Below, piece after piece: positions 45,737 through 56,018 of a stretch of 64,000 nucleotides of DNA; the first letter of the stretch is position 1, and the number at the start of each line of letters is the position of its first letter. This stretch comes from Nitrospirillum pindoramense (GTDB lineage: Bacteria; Pseudomonadota; Alphaproteobacteria; Azospirillales; Azospirillaceae). The position numbers and the translations under genes are program-made. The notes under the pieces are model-generated. The model did no database searches, was not told where the DNA came from, and saw only the letters and a list, made by a program, of their open reading frames with translations. Location of the stretch: NCBI RefSeq assembly GCF_007827955.1, contig NZ_VITR01000006.1:1-64000 (forward strand), in the 5' to 3' direction.

Positions 45737-45738
45737 AA
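45646..45738 (+). ncRNA. TPP riboswitch of thiC
   Basis: Well-preserved THI-box aptamer: CCAGGGGTGCGCC, GGGCGCTGAGA, ACCCTTTGAACCTGATCCGG, CCGGCGTAGGGATGG. P3 (GCGCC/GGCGC) and P5 (CCGG/CCGG) are fully paired. It precedes thiC by about 190 bp. A TCCTCC tract at 45820-45825 is complementary to the thiC ribosome site GGAGGA (45910-45915), suggesting control of translation start. Confidence 0.95.
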
Positions 45739-45795
45739 CAGGGGCCTTCGCGTATCTGCCCGCCAATAGGGACCACACGCGCATCCGCCCTGTAG

Positions 45796-47778
<1,983 letters not shown>

Positions 47779-47790
47779 GGTTCCTTCGGT

Positions 47791-47815
47791 CCCCGCCGGT
47801 TTCATGCCGGCGGGG
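47791..47815 (+). terminator. Hairpin after thiC
   Basis: CCCCGCCGG (47791-47799) pairs with CCGGCGGGG (47807-47815), a 9-bp stem with a 7-base loop between convergent genes. No T-run follows, so termination is possible rather than sure. Confidence 0.55.
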
Positions 47816-47821
47816 CCGCCC

Positions 47822-48487
47822 CTATAGTACCGTTCCGATCCCCGCCAGGATGAGGTCGACACCGGCCAGGAATTGGTCACGGTCATCGTGCGCCGCCAAC
47901 TGCGGCGCCACCTGACGCAGGAAGGGGTATTCGGCCGCATCCAGCCGCGACCACCCCCCGGCGATGTCGGCCAGCGCCGCCGATCGATCCGTCCCCGGCG
48001 CCTGCAGACGGGCATTGGCCGCGTTCTGCCCGGCGGCGCCGAAGATATAGGTCACCAGCGTCGACCAGGCGTTGAACCGGGCCCCTTCCGGCACGCCGAG
48101 CTGCCACAACCGCGCGCCAATGGCCTCAAAAACCCGCAGCATCGCCGGCTGCCACGGCGCACGGGAAAACTGGGCGCCCACCCAAGGGTGCGCGTCAATG
48201 GTATCGAACATGCCCAGGGCGATGGTCCGGATCGCGTCACGCGGGTCCGCCCCGCCGGCCTCAATCGCGGACATGGCCCGCGTGACGACATGGTCGGTCG
48301 CCGCCGCCAGCAACTCCCCCTTATCGGCGACGTGCCAGTAAATCGCACCGCTGCCCGTCGCCAGGCGGCTGGCCAGGGCCCGGAAGGTGAGGCCCCCTTC
48401 CCCCTCCGCATCCAGGAGGAGGATGGCCGCCGCCACGATCTTTTCCTTGGAAAGCGCATCCGCGCGCCGCTCGGTCCGCTTGGTCAT
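47822..48487 (-). CDS. TetR/AcrR-family regulator
   Basis: A 221-residue repressor. The N-terminal DNA-binding domain is ALSKEKIVAAAILLLDAEGEGGLTFRALASRLATGSGAIYWHVADKGELLAAATDHV, the TetR HTH with the YWHV recognition end. The rest is the ligand-binding helical domain (TetR_C type). It diverges from the flavin monooxygenase, and two perfect 15-bp palindromes lie between the genes, so it most probably represses both itself and the oxygenase. Confidence 0.93.
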   Translation of the reverse strand: MTKRTERRADALSKEKIVAAAILLLDAEGEGGLTFRALASRLATGSGAIYWHVADKGELLAAATDHVVTRAMSAIEAGGADPRDAIRTIALGMFDTIDAHPWVGAQFSRAPWQPAMLRVFEAIGARLWQLGVPEGARFNAWSTLVTYIFGAAGQNAANARLQAPGTDRSAALADIAGGWSRLDAAEYPFLRQVAPQLAAHDDRDQFLAGVDLILAGIGTVL

Positions 48488-48506
48488 GGTTCCAGCTTGA
48501 CATTCA

Positions 48507-48521
48507 TGGAACGTCGTTCCA
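48507..48521. promoter_or_regulatory. TetR operator 1
   Basis: TGGAACGTCGTTCCA, a perfect 7+1+7 palindrome, 20 bp upstream of the tetR start. An identical copy lies 26 bp away. Confidence 0.85.
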
Positions 48522-48532
48522 ATTGATATTTA

Positions 48533-48547
48533 TGGAACGTCGTTCCA
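48533..48547. promoter_or_regulatory. TetR operator 2
   Basis: Second identical copy of the palindrome TGGAACGTCGTTCCA, 26 bp centre to centre from the first and 26 bp before the monooxygenase ATG. Two sites in this spacing could bind two repressor dimers. Confidence 0.85.
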
Positions 48548-48573
48548 TTCAAGTGCCCTCCCCTGAAGGAAGC

Positions 48574-49713
48574 ATGATGACGCCATCCGTCACCATCGTC
48601 GGCGCCGGCCTGGGCGGCCTGGTCCTCGCCCGCGCCCTGCACCTCAACGGCATCCCCGCGATCGTCTATGAGGCGGAGGCGTCGGCCGGCGCCCGCACCC
48701 AGGGCGGCATGCTGGACATCCATGAACGGGATGGGCAGATGGCGCTGAAGGCCGCCGGCCTGTTCGACCAATTCCGCGCCCTGATCCACCTGGGCGGGGA
48801 AGCGTCACGGGTGTTGGACCCGCAGTGCCGGGTGCTGTTGGACCAGCCGGACGACGGCACGGGCGGCCGGCCCGAGGTGCTGCGGGGGGAACTGCGGCGC
48901 ATCCTGCTGGACGGCCTGCCGGCGGGAACCATCCGGTGGGGCCGGAAGCTGGCGAACGCCAAGGGCCTAGGCGACGGCCGGCACGCGCTGACCTTCACGG
49001 ACGGGTCGACCGTGACCACCGATCTGCTGGTCGGGGCCGACGGCGCCTGGTCCAAGGTGCGGCCGCTGCTGTTGGACGCCACGCCCGCCTATGTCGGGGC
49101 CACCTTCATCGACACCTACCTGTTCGACGCCGACGCGCGATATCCGGCGACGGCCCAGGCGGTGGGCGGTGGTGGGATGTTCGCGCTGACGCCGGGCCGG
49201 GGCATCTTCGCCCACCGTGAGCCCGGCGGCACCTTGCACGCCTATATCGGCCTGAGGCGACCGGCCGAGTGGATCGCCGCCATCGACTTTGGCAACGCCG
49301 CCGCCGCCAAGGCCCGCATCGCCGCCGAGTTCGCAGGCTGGGCCCCGGCTCTCACGACGCTGATCACCCACAGCGACACCCCACCGGTCCCACGCCTGCT
49401 CCACACCTTGCCCAGCGATCACCGCTGGAACCGTGTGCCAGGCGTGACGCTCCTGGGTGACGCCGCCCACCTGGCTCCACCAGCCGGGGAAGGCGCCAAC
49501 CTGGCCATGCTGGACGGCGCGGAACTGGCGCAGGCCATCGTGGCAAACCCGGGCGATGTCGAGGCGGCCCTGGCCACCTATGAGGCCGCCCTGTTCCCGC
49601 GCAGCCACGCAGCGGCGGCCGGCGCACACCACATCCTGGACCTCTGCCTGGGCGACAGCGCCCCCTTCGGCTTGCTCGACTTCTTCACCGGCGCTTTTTC
49701 ACGCGGAGAGTGA
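48574..49713 (+). CDS. FAD-dependent monooxygenase (TetX/UbiH-like)
   Basis: A 379-residue flavoprotein hydroxylase. The Rossmann motif TIVGAGLGGLVLARALHLNGI binds FAD, DLLVGADGAWSKVR is the second FAD/NADPH motif, and GVTLLGDAAHLAPPAGEGANLAMLDGAELA is the GD motif. The sequence ARTQGGMLDIHERDGQMALKAAGLFDQF resembles TetX-type enzymes, which hydroxylate aromatic compounds including antibiotics, but substrate cannot be claimed from sequence. GAAGGA precedes ATGs at 48574 and 48577. It is controlled by the divergent TetR. Its last 15 bases overlap the convergent gene. Confidence 0.9.
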   Translation: MMTPSVTIVGAGLGGLVLARALHLNGIPAIVYEAEASAGARTQGGMLDIHERDGQMALKAAGLFDQFRALIHLGGEASRVLDPQCRVLLDQPDDGTGGRPEVLRGELRRILLDGLPAGTIRWGRKLANAKGLGDGRHALTFTDGSTVTTDLLVGADGAWSKVRPLLLDATPAYVGATFIDTYLFDADARYPATAQAVGGGGMFALTPGRGIFAHREPGGTLHAYIGLRRPAEWIAAIDFGNAAAAKARIAAEFAGWAPALTTLITHSDTPPVPRLLHTLPSDHRWNRVPGVTLLGDAAHLAPPAGEGANLAMLDGAELAQAIVANPGDVEAALATYEAALFPRSHAAAAGAHHILDLCLGDSAPFGLLDFFTGAFSRGE

Positions 49714-50847
49714 CAGTTCATCCTCAATTTGACGGCACAGCGCCGCGATGGCGTCGTAATCCACCCCGGGTGACCGGCCGGGGGTGGGCTCGCCCACGCG
49801 GGTCAGGGCGACATAGCCGCCCTGGCGGATGCCGTTGGCGGTCTCATCCAGCACGGTGCTGCCGAACTGGGTGGTGGGTTCGATCTGGCTGCGCTGGCGC
49901 CAATGGTTCCAGCTGTCGATGAAGACCAGCCGCTCGTCCTCCGGGAAATGCTGGGCCACATAGGTCAGGGCCCCGGCCAGGAAGCGGCGGTACAGGGTGG
50001 GGGACGTGCTGGCCAGCAGGGTGGCGCCGCCCTGGGGATGGTCGGGCCAGTCGGCATAGTCCAGCACCACGCGGGGCAAGACCTTGCCGCGGGAGGGCCG
50101 GTCCACCATGCGGCTGTTCACGAAATGGGCATAGGTCATGATGGTGTCGTCGAACATGCCGCCATCGGCCTGCCCCGCCTCCGCCTGCAAGAACGTGTAG
50201 CCGTTCAGCAGCTCCGCCGGCTTGCAGGAGCGCCACTGCGCCGGGCCGGGGTCCAGCAGGGCGTCGAAGCCGGCGTCCAGCAGCCCGCCGCGCGCCTCCG
50301 CCGCCGTGGCGACCAGATAAAGGCCGCGCAGGCCAGCGGCATCGGCCGCCTGGCGCAGCAAGGCCACCGTGCCCGCAGGATCGGGCAGGCGGTAGGGTTC
50401 ATTCACCACCAGAACCTGGCGCCCATCGGCCAGCAGCGTGCTGAACCCCGTGATGGCCGCCATGAGGGCGGCGACGTCCGCCGCCGTCGCCGGGCCCGCC
50501 GGCGGGGTCCAACGGAAGGCCAGGCCGAAATCGTCGTCGCACCAGGCATCCAGGCACTCCGCGCCGGTCAGGTACTGGTCGCCGACACGGTGGCAGTCCA
50601 GGACGAAGCCGCCGATGCCCGTGGCGCGCGCCACCGCCACCACCCGGCCGGCGCTGGCGGCATCAGCCAGGTCATAGCGGCCCAGCGCCTTGCCCGGCTG
50701 CAACAGGGGGCTGTGGTGGCGGCGGGCGGGATAGGCGTCGAGGGCCCGCGCCCAGGGGTCGCCGCCGCCGCAGGCCTGACCCAGGGGGCCGGACTGGAAA
50801 CGGGCGTCGAAGAAGGCCAGGACGAGCAAGCTCAGGGGCGGGATCAT
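49699..50847 (-). CDS. WbsX/GH99-like glycan protein, 382 aa
   Basis: Belongs by pattern to the WbsX-like family (glycosyltransferase or GH99-like domain) found in O-antigen and surface-polysaccharide loci: LLVLAFFDARFQSGP, PARRHHSPLLQPGKALGRYDL, YLTGAECLDAWCDDDFGLAFRW, VLVVNEPYRLPDPAGT, and DERLVFIDSWNHW near the end. Tandem-duplicated GT9-like proteins precede it; its ATG overlaps the preceding stop by four bases (ATGA). It is the last gene of an operon that runs from 53874. Function is inferred as glycan synthesis or modification. Confidence 0.72.
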   Translation of the reverse strand: MIPPLSLLVLAFFDARFQSGPLGQACGGGDPWARALDAYPARRHHSPLLQPGKALGRYDLADAASAGRVVAVARATGIGGFVLDCHRVGDQYLTGAECLDAWCDDDFGLAFRWTPPAGPATAADVAALMAAITGFSTLLADGRQVLVVNEPYRLPDPAGTVALLRQAADAAGLRGLYLVATAAEARGGLLDAGFDALLDPGPAQWRSCKPAELLNGYTFLQAEAGQADGGMFDDTIMTYAHFVNSRMVDRPSRGKVLPRVVLDYADWPDHPQGGATLLASTSPTLYRRFLAGALTYVAQHFPEDERLVFIDSWNHWRQRSQIEPTTQFGSTVLDETANGIRQGGYVALTRVGEPTPGRSPGVDYDAIAALCRQIEDELSLSA

Positions 50848-52343
50848 GCCGCGTCTCCTCTTTGCAGAACGGCGCCGCCGTACGCCTCCGCCGCCACCTC
50901 CAGGATGGCCGCGACCAGGTCGGCGGGTGGGGGATGATTGTGGCACTCCGGCCCCTCATCCAGGGGGCAGGCCTTGTAGCCGCCGCAGGGGCCACAGGGC
51001 AGCGCCGGCGGCGGAACACGATAGCCCAAGCGTCTGGGCGCGTCGGAATTGCCGGGGAAGGTGGGACCGAACACCGCCACCGTGGGATGGCCCAGCACCT
51101 GGCTGGCGAAATGCAGGGGGAAACTGTCGACGCTGAGGACGACGTGATGGTCGCGGATCAGGGCGGCCAATCGGTCGGTGCTGCCCGCCGTGGCCGGGGT
51201 GGCGCCCGCCGCCACCAGATCCGCCGGCGCGTCCAGCACGGTGACGGCACAGCCCAGCCGCGCCAACGCCTGGACCAGCACCCGGGCGGGACGCGCCGGA
51301 TAGGCCTTCAACGGCCAGCCGCCCGACAGCTGCATCAGCACACGCAAGGGGGCCGGGGGCCGGGCGCAACGGCTGTGCCCCAGGGGAAGCCGGGCCGCCG
51401 CCGCCCAGCCATACAGCGTGTCATCCAGGGTCGCCACCGGGTCGCCCAGGGCGAAGCGCGCCTGGTCCAGCAGGTTGAAGGGCGTCCGGGAATAGGATTT
51501 GGAGAAGCGGCAATAGACCATGAAGGTGCCGGCCCGCACCTGGGGATCGATACGCGCCAGGCTGTCCAGGTAATAGCGCCCATCCGAGACGTTGCCCGTG
51601 CGGCTGACGGGCGGGATGTCCAGCACGATGGGGTCCAGCCGGTTGCCGCAGTCCCGGAAGATGTCCAGGTAGGTGCGGCACACCACCTGGGCGCGGAAGG
51701 CCAGGCGCTCCGGCGGCACTAGGCGCGACGCCAGGCTGAAGAACAGCACATCGCCGGCATGGCCCGGATGATGGGCGGCGAAGGGCAGGTCGCGCCAATC
51801 CGCCCGCGACCGGATCAGCCGTACGGCGTCGGCGCACTGCGCCTGCCAGGCCGCCAGATTGTCGCCCAGGATATAGCCCTGCGCGGTGATCTTCGGCAGG
51901 GGCGCCAGGGGCTTCAGCGGCGTCTGACGCCGGGGGACGATCTGCCCCGTCAGTTGCGACAGCAGTTGCGCGTCCGTCGCCGCCCGGTTGGCGGAAAGCA
52001 GGCAGAGGAAGCGGCCCAGCCCCTGGTCGAACAGGGCGCGCGGCAGGACGTAGGCGACGGGGAAGGTTTCGGCATCCGTCAGCACCGCCGGGCAGCGCAG
52101 CGTGTCGCCCCCTTGCAGCAGGTCGGCCAGCCGGGCCCCGCGTGAGGCCAGCAGGGGGTTGCTGACCACCACCGCGTCGGCCCCAGGCACGCGCGCGAGG
52201 GTGCGGCGCGCCACCTCCCACACATAACGGCCGGGGGGTGAGGTCGCGCTGTCCAGCAATTCCTCCGGCGACAGCGGGCCCATGGAGAAGCGGAAGTCGA
52301 AGGCCTCCAGTCGTCCACCGGTGATCGCGATACCGCCCAGCAT
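50844..52343 (-). CDS. GT9-like glycan protein, copy A (499 aa)
   Basis: Shares its whole length with the 504-residue neighbour encoded at 52360-53874. The N-terminal half is family-specific (LEAFDFRFSMGPLSPEELLDSATSPPGRYVWEVARRTL; HHPGHAGDVLFFSLASRLV). The C-terminal part resembles ADP-heptose-type GT9 transferases: LMQLSGGWPLKAYPARPARVLVQALARLG, HHVVLSVDSFPLHFASQVLGHPTVAVFGPTFPGNSDAP, and a Cys cluster CGPCGGYKACPL. Some stretches are almost identical at DNA level to the copy, so the duplication is recent or maintained by conversion. It is probably cytoplasmic and works on a surface glycan. The donor and acceptor are unknown. Confidence 0.8.
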   Translation of the reverse strand: MLGGIAITGGRLEAFDFRFSMGPLSPEELLDSATSPPGRYVWEVARRTLARVPGADAVVVSNPLLASRGARLADLLQGGDTLRCPAVLTDAETFPVAYVLPRALFDQGLGRFLCLLSANRAATDAQLLSQLTGQIVPRRQTPLKPLAPLPKITAQGYILGDNLAAWQAQCADAVRLIRSRADWRDLPFAAHHPGHAGDVLFFSLASRLVPPERLAFRAQVVCRTYLDIFRDCGNRLDPIVLDIPPVSRTGNVSDGRYYLDSLARIDPQVRAGTFMVYCRFSKSYSRTPFNLLDQARFALGDPVATLDDTLYGWAAAARLPLGHSRCARPPAPLRVLMQLSGGWPLKAYPARPARVLVQALARLGCAVTVLDAPADLVAAGATPATAGSTDRLAALIRDHHVVLSVDSFPLHFASQVLGHPTVAVFGPTFPGNSDAPRRLGYRVPPPALPCGPCGGYKACPLDEGPECHNHPPPADLVAAILEVAAEAYGGAVLQRGDAA

Positions 52344-52359
52344 CGGTCCCCTCCCCCGT

Positions 52360-53874
52360 CTACGCGGCGTCGCCCAGGCCCGGCGCCACGCCGGTCCCGG
52401 CGCCGTAAACTTCCGCTGCCACGTCCAGGATGGCGGCCACCAGCTGCGCGGGGCGCGGCTGGTTGGTGCATTCCCGGATCATCAGCACGGGGCAATAGTC
52501 CAGACAGCCGCAGGGGCCACAGGGCAAGGCGGGTGCGGGCAGGCGATAGCCGGCGCGCCGGGGCGCGTCGGAATTGCCGGGCGCCGTGCAGCCGAAGATG
52601 GCCACCGTGGGATGGCCCAGAACCTGGCTGGCGAAATGCAGGGGGAAACTGTCGACGCTGAGGAAGACGTGATGGTCGGCCAGCAGGGCTTTCAGCGCCA
52701 CCGTGCTGCCGGCCGTGACGACCGTTGCGCCATCGGCGGCGGCGTCGGGCAGGTCGATGACCGTCACGGCGCAGCCCAAATCGGTCAGGGCGCGGATCAG
52801 CACGCGGCGCTCCTTGGCCGGATAGGTCTTGAGGTCCCACCCGCCAGTCAGTTGCATCAGCACCTTCAGCGGCGCGCCCGGCGCCAAAGGGGCCGCCTGA
52901 CTGGCGGCGGTATGATGGGGGAGCGGGGGCGGGCGCCCATAAAGCGTATCGGCAAAGGTGGCCACCGGGTCGCCCAGGCTGAACCGCGCATGGTCGATCA
53001 GGTTGAAAGGCGACTTGGCGTAGGCCTTGGAATAGCGGGAGAAGACGATGAAGGTCTCCTCCGCCACGCCGGGCGGCAGGTGGGCCAGGCTGTCGATGAA
53101 ATACTGCCCATCGCCCACGTCGGTGTTGCGGGGGGCCGGCGGGATGTCCAGCACGATGGGCGCCAGCCGGTTGCCGCAATCGTGGAAGATGTCCAGGTAG
53201 GCGCGGCACACCACCTGGCTTTGAAAGGCCAGGTGCTCATCCCCGACCAGGCGGGAGGCCAGGCTGAAGAACAGCACGTCGCCGGCGTGGCCGGGATGGT
53301 GGGCGGCGAACGGCAGGTCCCGCCAATCGTCGCGCTTGCGCATCAGGGTGACGGCGTTGACGCACTGGACCAGCCAGGCCTCCAGGTTGTCGCCCAGGAC
53401 ATAGCCCTGGGGCGTGCTTTCCGGCAGGGTGCCGATGGCGCGCAGAGGGGTGGGCCGCCGGGGCACGAAGCCGCCCCCCGTCAGGCGCGACAGCAATTGG
53501 GCATCGGCGGCGGAGCGGCTGACCGACAGCAGGCAGAGGAAGCGCCCCAACCCCTCCTCCAGCAGCCGGCGCGGCAGGATGTAGGCGATGGGGAAGGTAC
53601 CCTCGTCCGTCAGCACCGCCGGGCAGGGCAAGGGCCCGCCGGCCAGCGCCAGCTTGACCAACCGGCTGCCGCGAATGGGCAGGATGGGGTTGGCGACCAC
53701 CACGGCATCGGCGTCCGGGCAGGCAGCCAGGGTGCGGCGCGCCACCTCCCACACATATCGCCCCGGCGGGGTGGTGGCGCTGTCCAGGATGTCGTTGGGG
53801 GTGAGCACGCCGCTGGAGAAGCGGAAGTCGAAGGACTCCACCCCGGCTCCGGAGATCGCCAGACTGCTCAGCAT
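52360..53874 (-). CDS. GT9-like glycan protein, copy B (504 aa)
   Basis: Paralogue of the gene at 50844-52343 and first gene of the operon. It begins MLSSLAISGAGVESFDFRFSSG, continues DILDSATTPPGRYVWEVARRTLAACPDADAVVVANPI, has HHPGHAGDVLFFSLASRLVGDEHLAFQSQVVCRAYLDIFHDCGNRLAPIVLDIPP, and the GT9-like end VFLSVDSFPLHFASQVLGHPTVAIFGCTAPGNSDAPRRAGY with CGPCGCLDYCPVL. I chose the ATG at 53874; the frame is open upstream to 53940 without family support. Sixteen bases separate it from copy A. Confidence 0.8.
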   Translation of the reverse strand: MLSSLAISGAGVESFDFRFSSGVLTPNDILDSATTPPGRYVWEVARRTLAACPDADAVVVANPILPIRGSRLVKLALAGGPLPCPAVLTDEGTFPIAYILPRRLLEEGLGRFLCLLSVSRSAADAQLLSRLTGGGFVPRRPTPLRAIGTLPESTPQGYVLGDNLEAWLVQCVNAVTLMRKRDDWRDLPFAAHHPGHAGDVLFFSLASRLVGDEHLAFQSQVVCRAYLDIFHDCGNRLAPIVLDIPPAPRNTDVGDGQYFIDSLAHLPPGVAEETFIVFSRYSKAYAKSPFNLIDHARFSLGDPVATFADTLYGRPPPLPHHTAASQAAPLAPGAPLKVLMQLTGGWDLKTYPAKERRVLIRALTDLGCAVTVIDLPDAAADGATVVTAGSTVALKALLADHHVFLSVDSFPLHFASQVLGHPTVAIFGCTAPGNSDAPRRAGYRLPAPALPCGPCGCLDYCPVLMIRECTNQPRPAQLVAAILDVAAEVYGAGTGVAPGLGDAA

Positions 53875-54070
53875 CGCCGCCCCCACCACTGCCGCCCAAC
53901 CGGAGCACCGCCCCGGCCCCGCCGGCGAAAATAGATTCAATTTTAGCTACACGGATGAGGACGCCAAAGCTGGCGCGGTATTTCCGCAAGGGGTAGGCGC
54001 CGCCCGGCCGGTGGTGGCGAACCCCCTTTCCCGCCACACTGCAGGCATCGGGGGAATTGGGGGCAGCGAC

Positions 54071-55993
54071 ATGACGGCGGTATCCAAGGAACGGTTGATG
54101 GTATCGCCGGAGCTGGCGGCCCTGTTCGGGCAGGCGCAGCATCATGACCGCGCCGGGCGCCTGGATGAGGCGGAACGGCTATGCCGGGTCATCCTGCGTC
54201 GCTTGCCCAATGAAACAGCCGTGCTGCACCTGCTGGGCGTCATCCTCTGCCGAACCGGACGGCTGGTGGAGGGGGCAGAGATGCTGTCCGGCGTGGCGGC
54301 GGCCCAGCCGGGCAACGTCGCGGCGCTGCGCGCCCTGGGTGACGCCTTCCATGCCCTGGGGCACCTGGCCGACAGCGTCATCGCCTATCAGCGCATCCTG
54401 TTCCTGCAGCCGGGCGACGCCGACGCCCACCTGCGCCTGGGCCTGTCGCGCCAGGGCATGGGCGAGCTGGCCGGAGCCATCGCCGCCTTCCGCATGGCGG
54501 CGGCGCTGGCCCCCGGCAACGCCGATATCCGCGTCACGCTGGGCATGGCCCTGGAGGCGGCGGGCGACAAGGCCGCCGCCCTGGCGGCCTATGCCGACGC
54601 CATCCGCCGCGACGCCGACAACGCCGCGGCCTTCCTGGGCCTCGGCAACGTCCTGACCGACCAGGCGCGGCGGGCGGAGGCCAAGGCCGCCTATGGCCGC
54701 GCCCTGCATCTGCATCCCGAGTGGCCGGACGCCCTGACCAACCTGGGCCTGGTCCTGCAGGCGGAGGGGCAGCTTGAGCAGGCGTTGGCCCTGCACCGGC
54801 GGGCCGCGGCGCTTGCGCCCGACGCCGCCAACGTCCATGTCAATCTGGGCACAGCGCTGCAACTGGCGGGACAGGGCGCAGCGGCGGTGGAGAGCTACCG
54901 CCGGGCCGTCGCCCTGGCCCCGGCGGACGCGACCTATCTGTCCAACCTGGGACAGGCCCTGGCGGAGCAGGGAAAGATCGACGAGGCGTTGGCCGTTCAT
55001 GCACGGGCCGCCGACCTGGCGCCGGACAATGGCGTGGTACGCTTCAACCAGGCGCTGGCCTGGCTGCTGGCCGGCGACGACACCCGGGGCTGGCCCGCCT
55101 ATGGCTGGCGCTGGCGCGGCGGGGTGGAGGATCTGGTCGACCGGGGATTCACCGTGCCGGAATGGCAGGGGGAGGATCTCACAGGCCGCACCCTGCTGGT
55201 GCATGCCGAGCAGGGGCTGGGCGACACCCTGCAGTTCGCCCGCTTCCTGGCGCGCCTGCCGGCCGGTGACGCCAAGGCCGGACGCGTGGTGCTGGAGGTA
55301 CAGCCGCCGCTGCTGGCCCTGCTGCGCAGCGGCCTGACGGGAGTGTCGGTGATGGAGGTGACGGCGCGGGGGCGGCCCCTGCCCGCCTTCGACATGCATG
55401 TGCCGCTGATGAGCCTGCCGGCGGTCTTGGGGGTGCGAACGGCCGAGGACCTGACCGCACCGGCGCCCTACCTGGCGGCGGACCCCGACCGGGTGCGCGC
55501 CTGGCGCGGCAGGGTGACCGCTGGGACGCTCAACGTCGGCCTGGCGTGGTCGGGGAACCCGGCGCACCGGGCCGACCGGCTGCGCAGCATCCCTCTCGCC
55601 GACCTGGCCAGCCCCTTGGCCGCCATGTCCGACATGGCGCTCTGGCCCGTGCAGACGGATCGGCGGCAGGGGGATGAGGAAACGCTGGCGGCGCTGGGCA
55701 TGGCCGACATCGCGCTGGACGGCTTTACCGACACGGCGGCGCTGCTGGCGGCGCTGGACCTGGTGATCACGGTCGATACGGCGGTGGCCCATCTGGCGGG
55801 GGCGCTGGGCCGGCCGGTGTGGCTGCTGCTGCCGTTCGCGCCCGACTGGCGCTGGCGCCTGGATAGCCAGGACACCCCCTGGTATCCCGCCACCCGCCTG
55901 TTCCGTCAGGAGAGGCAGGGCGACTGGGCGCCCGTCATCCAGCAGGTGGTGACGGCACTCCGGACGCGGCACGCGGAAGGGCGGGCAGCGTGA
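54071..55993 (+). CDS. TPR protein with GT9-like domain, 640 aa
   Basis: About eleven TPR units fill residues 15-360 (for example DADAHLRLGLSRQGMGELAGAIAAFRMAAALAPG, AANVHVNLGTALQLAGQGAAAVESYRRAVALAPA). The C-terminal domain is GT9-like: GRTLLVHAEQGLGDTLQFARFLARLP, VGLAWSGNPAHRADRLRSIPLADL and DLVITVDTAVAHLAGALGRPVWLLLP. Proteins with this TPR-plus-GT arrangement occur in flagellin- and surface-glycan loci of alphaproteobacteria. It is divergent from the duplicated GT9 genes, so a shared control region of about 200 bp lies between. GGGGG seven bases before ATG 54071. Confidence 0.85.
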   Translation: MTAVSKERLMVSPELAALFGQAQHHDRAGRLDEAERLCRVILRRLPNETAVLHLLGVILCRTGRLVEGAEMLSGVAAAQPGNVAALRALGDAFHALGHLADSVIAYQRILFLQPGDADAHLRLGLSRQGMGELAGAIAAFRMAAALAPGNADIRVTLGMALEAAGDKAAALAAYADAIRRDADNAAAFLGLGNVLTDQARRAEAKAAYGRALHLHPEWPDALTNLGLVLQAEGQLEQALALHRRAAALAPDAANVHVNLGTALQLAGQGAAAVESYRRAVALAPADATYLSNLGQALAEQGKIDEALAVHARAADLAPDNGVVRFNQALAWLLAGDDTRGWPAYGWRWRGGVEDLVDRGFTVPEWQGEDLTGRTLLVHAEQGLGDTLQFARFLARLPAGDAKAGRVVLEVQPPLLALLRSGLTGVSVMEVTARGRPLPAFDMHVPLMSLPAVLGVRTAEDLTAPAPYLAADPDRVRAWRGRVTAGTLNVGLAWSGNPAHRADRLRSIPLADLASPLAAMSDMALWPVQTDRRQGDEETLAALGMADIALDGFTDTAALLAALDLVITVDTAVAHLAGALGRPVWLLLPFAPDWRWRLDSQDTPWYPATRLFRQERQGDWAPVIQQVVTALRTRHAEGRAA

Positions 55994-56018
55994 GGGGCAT
56001 GCCGCGCCCCTCCCCCTC

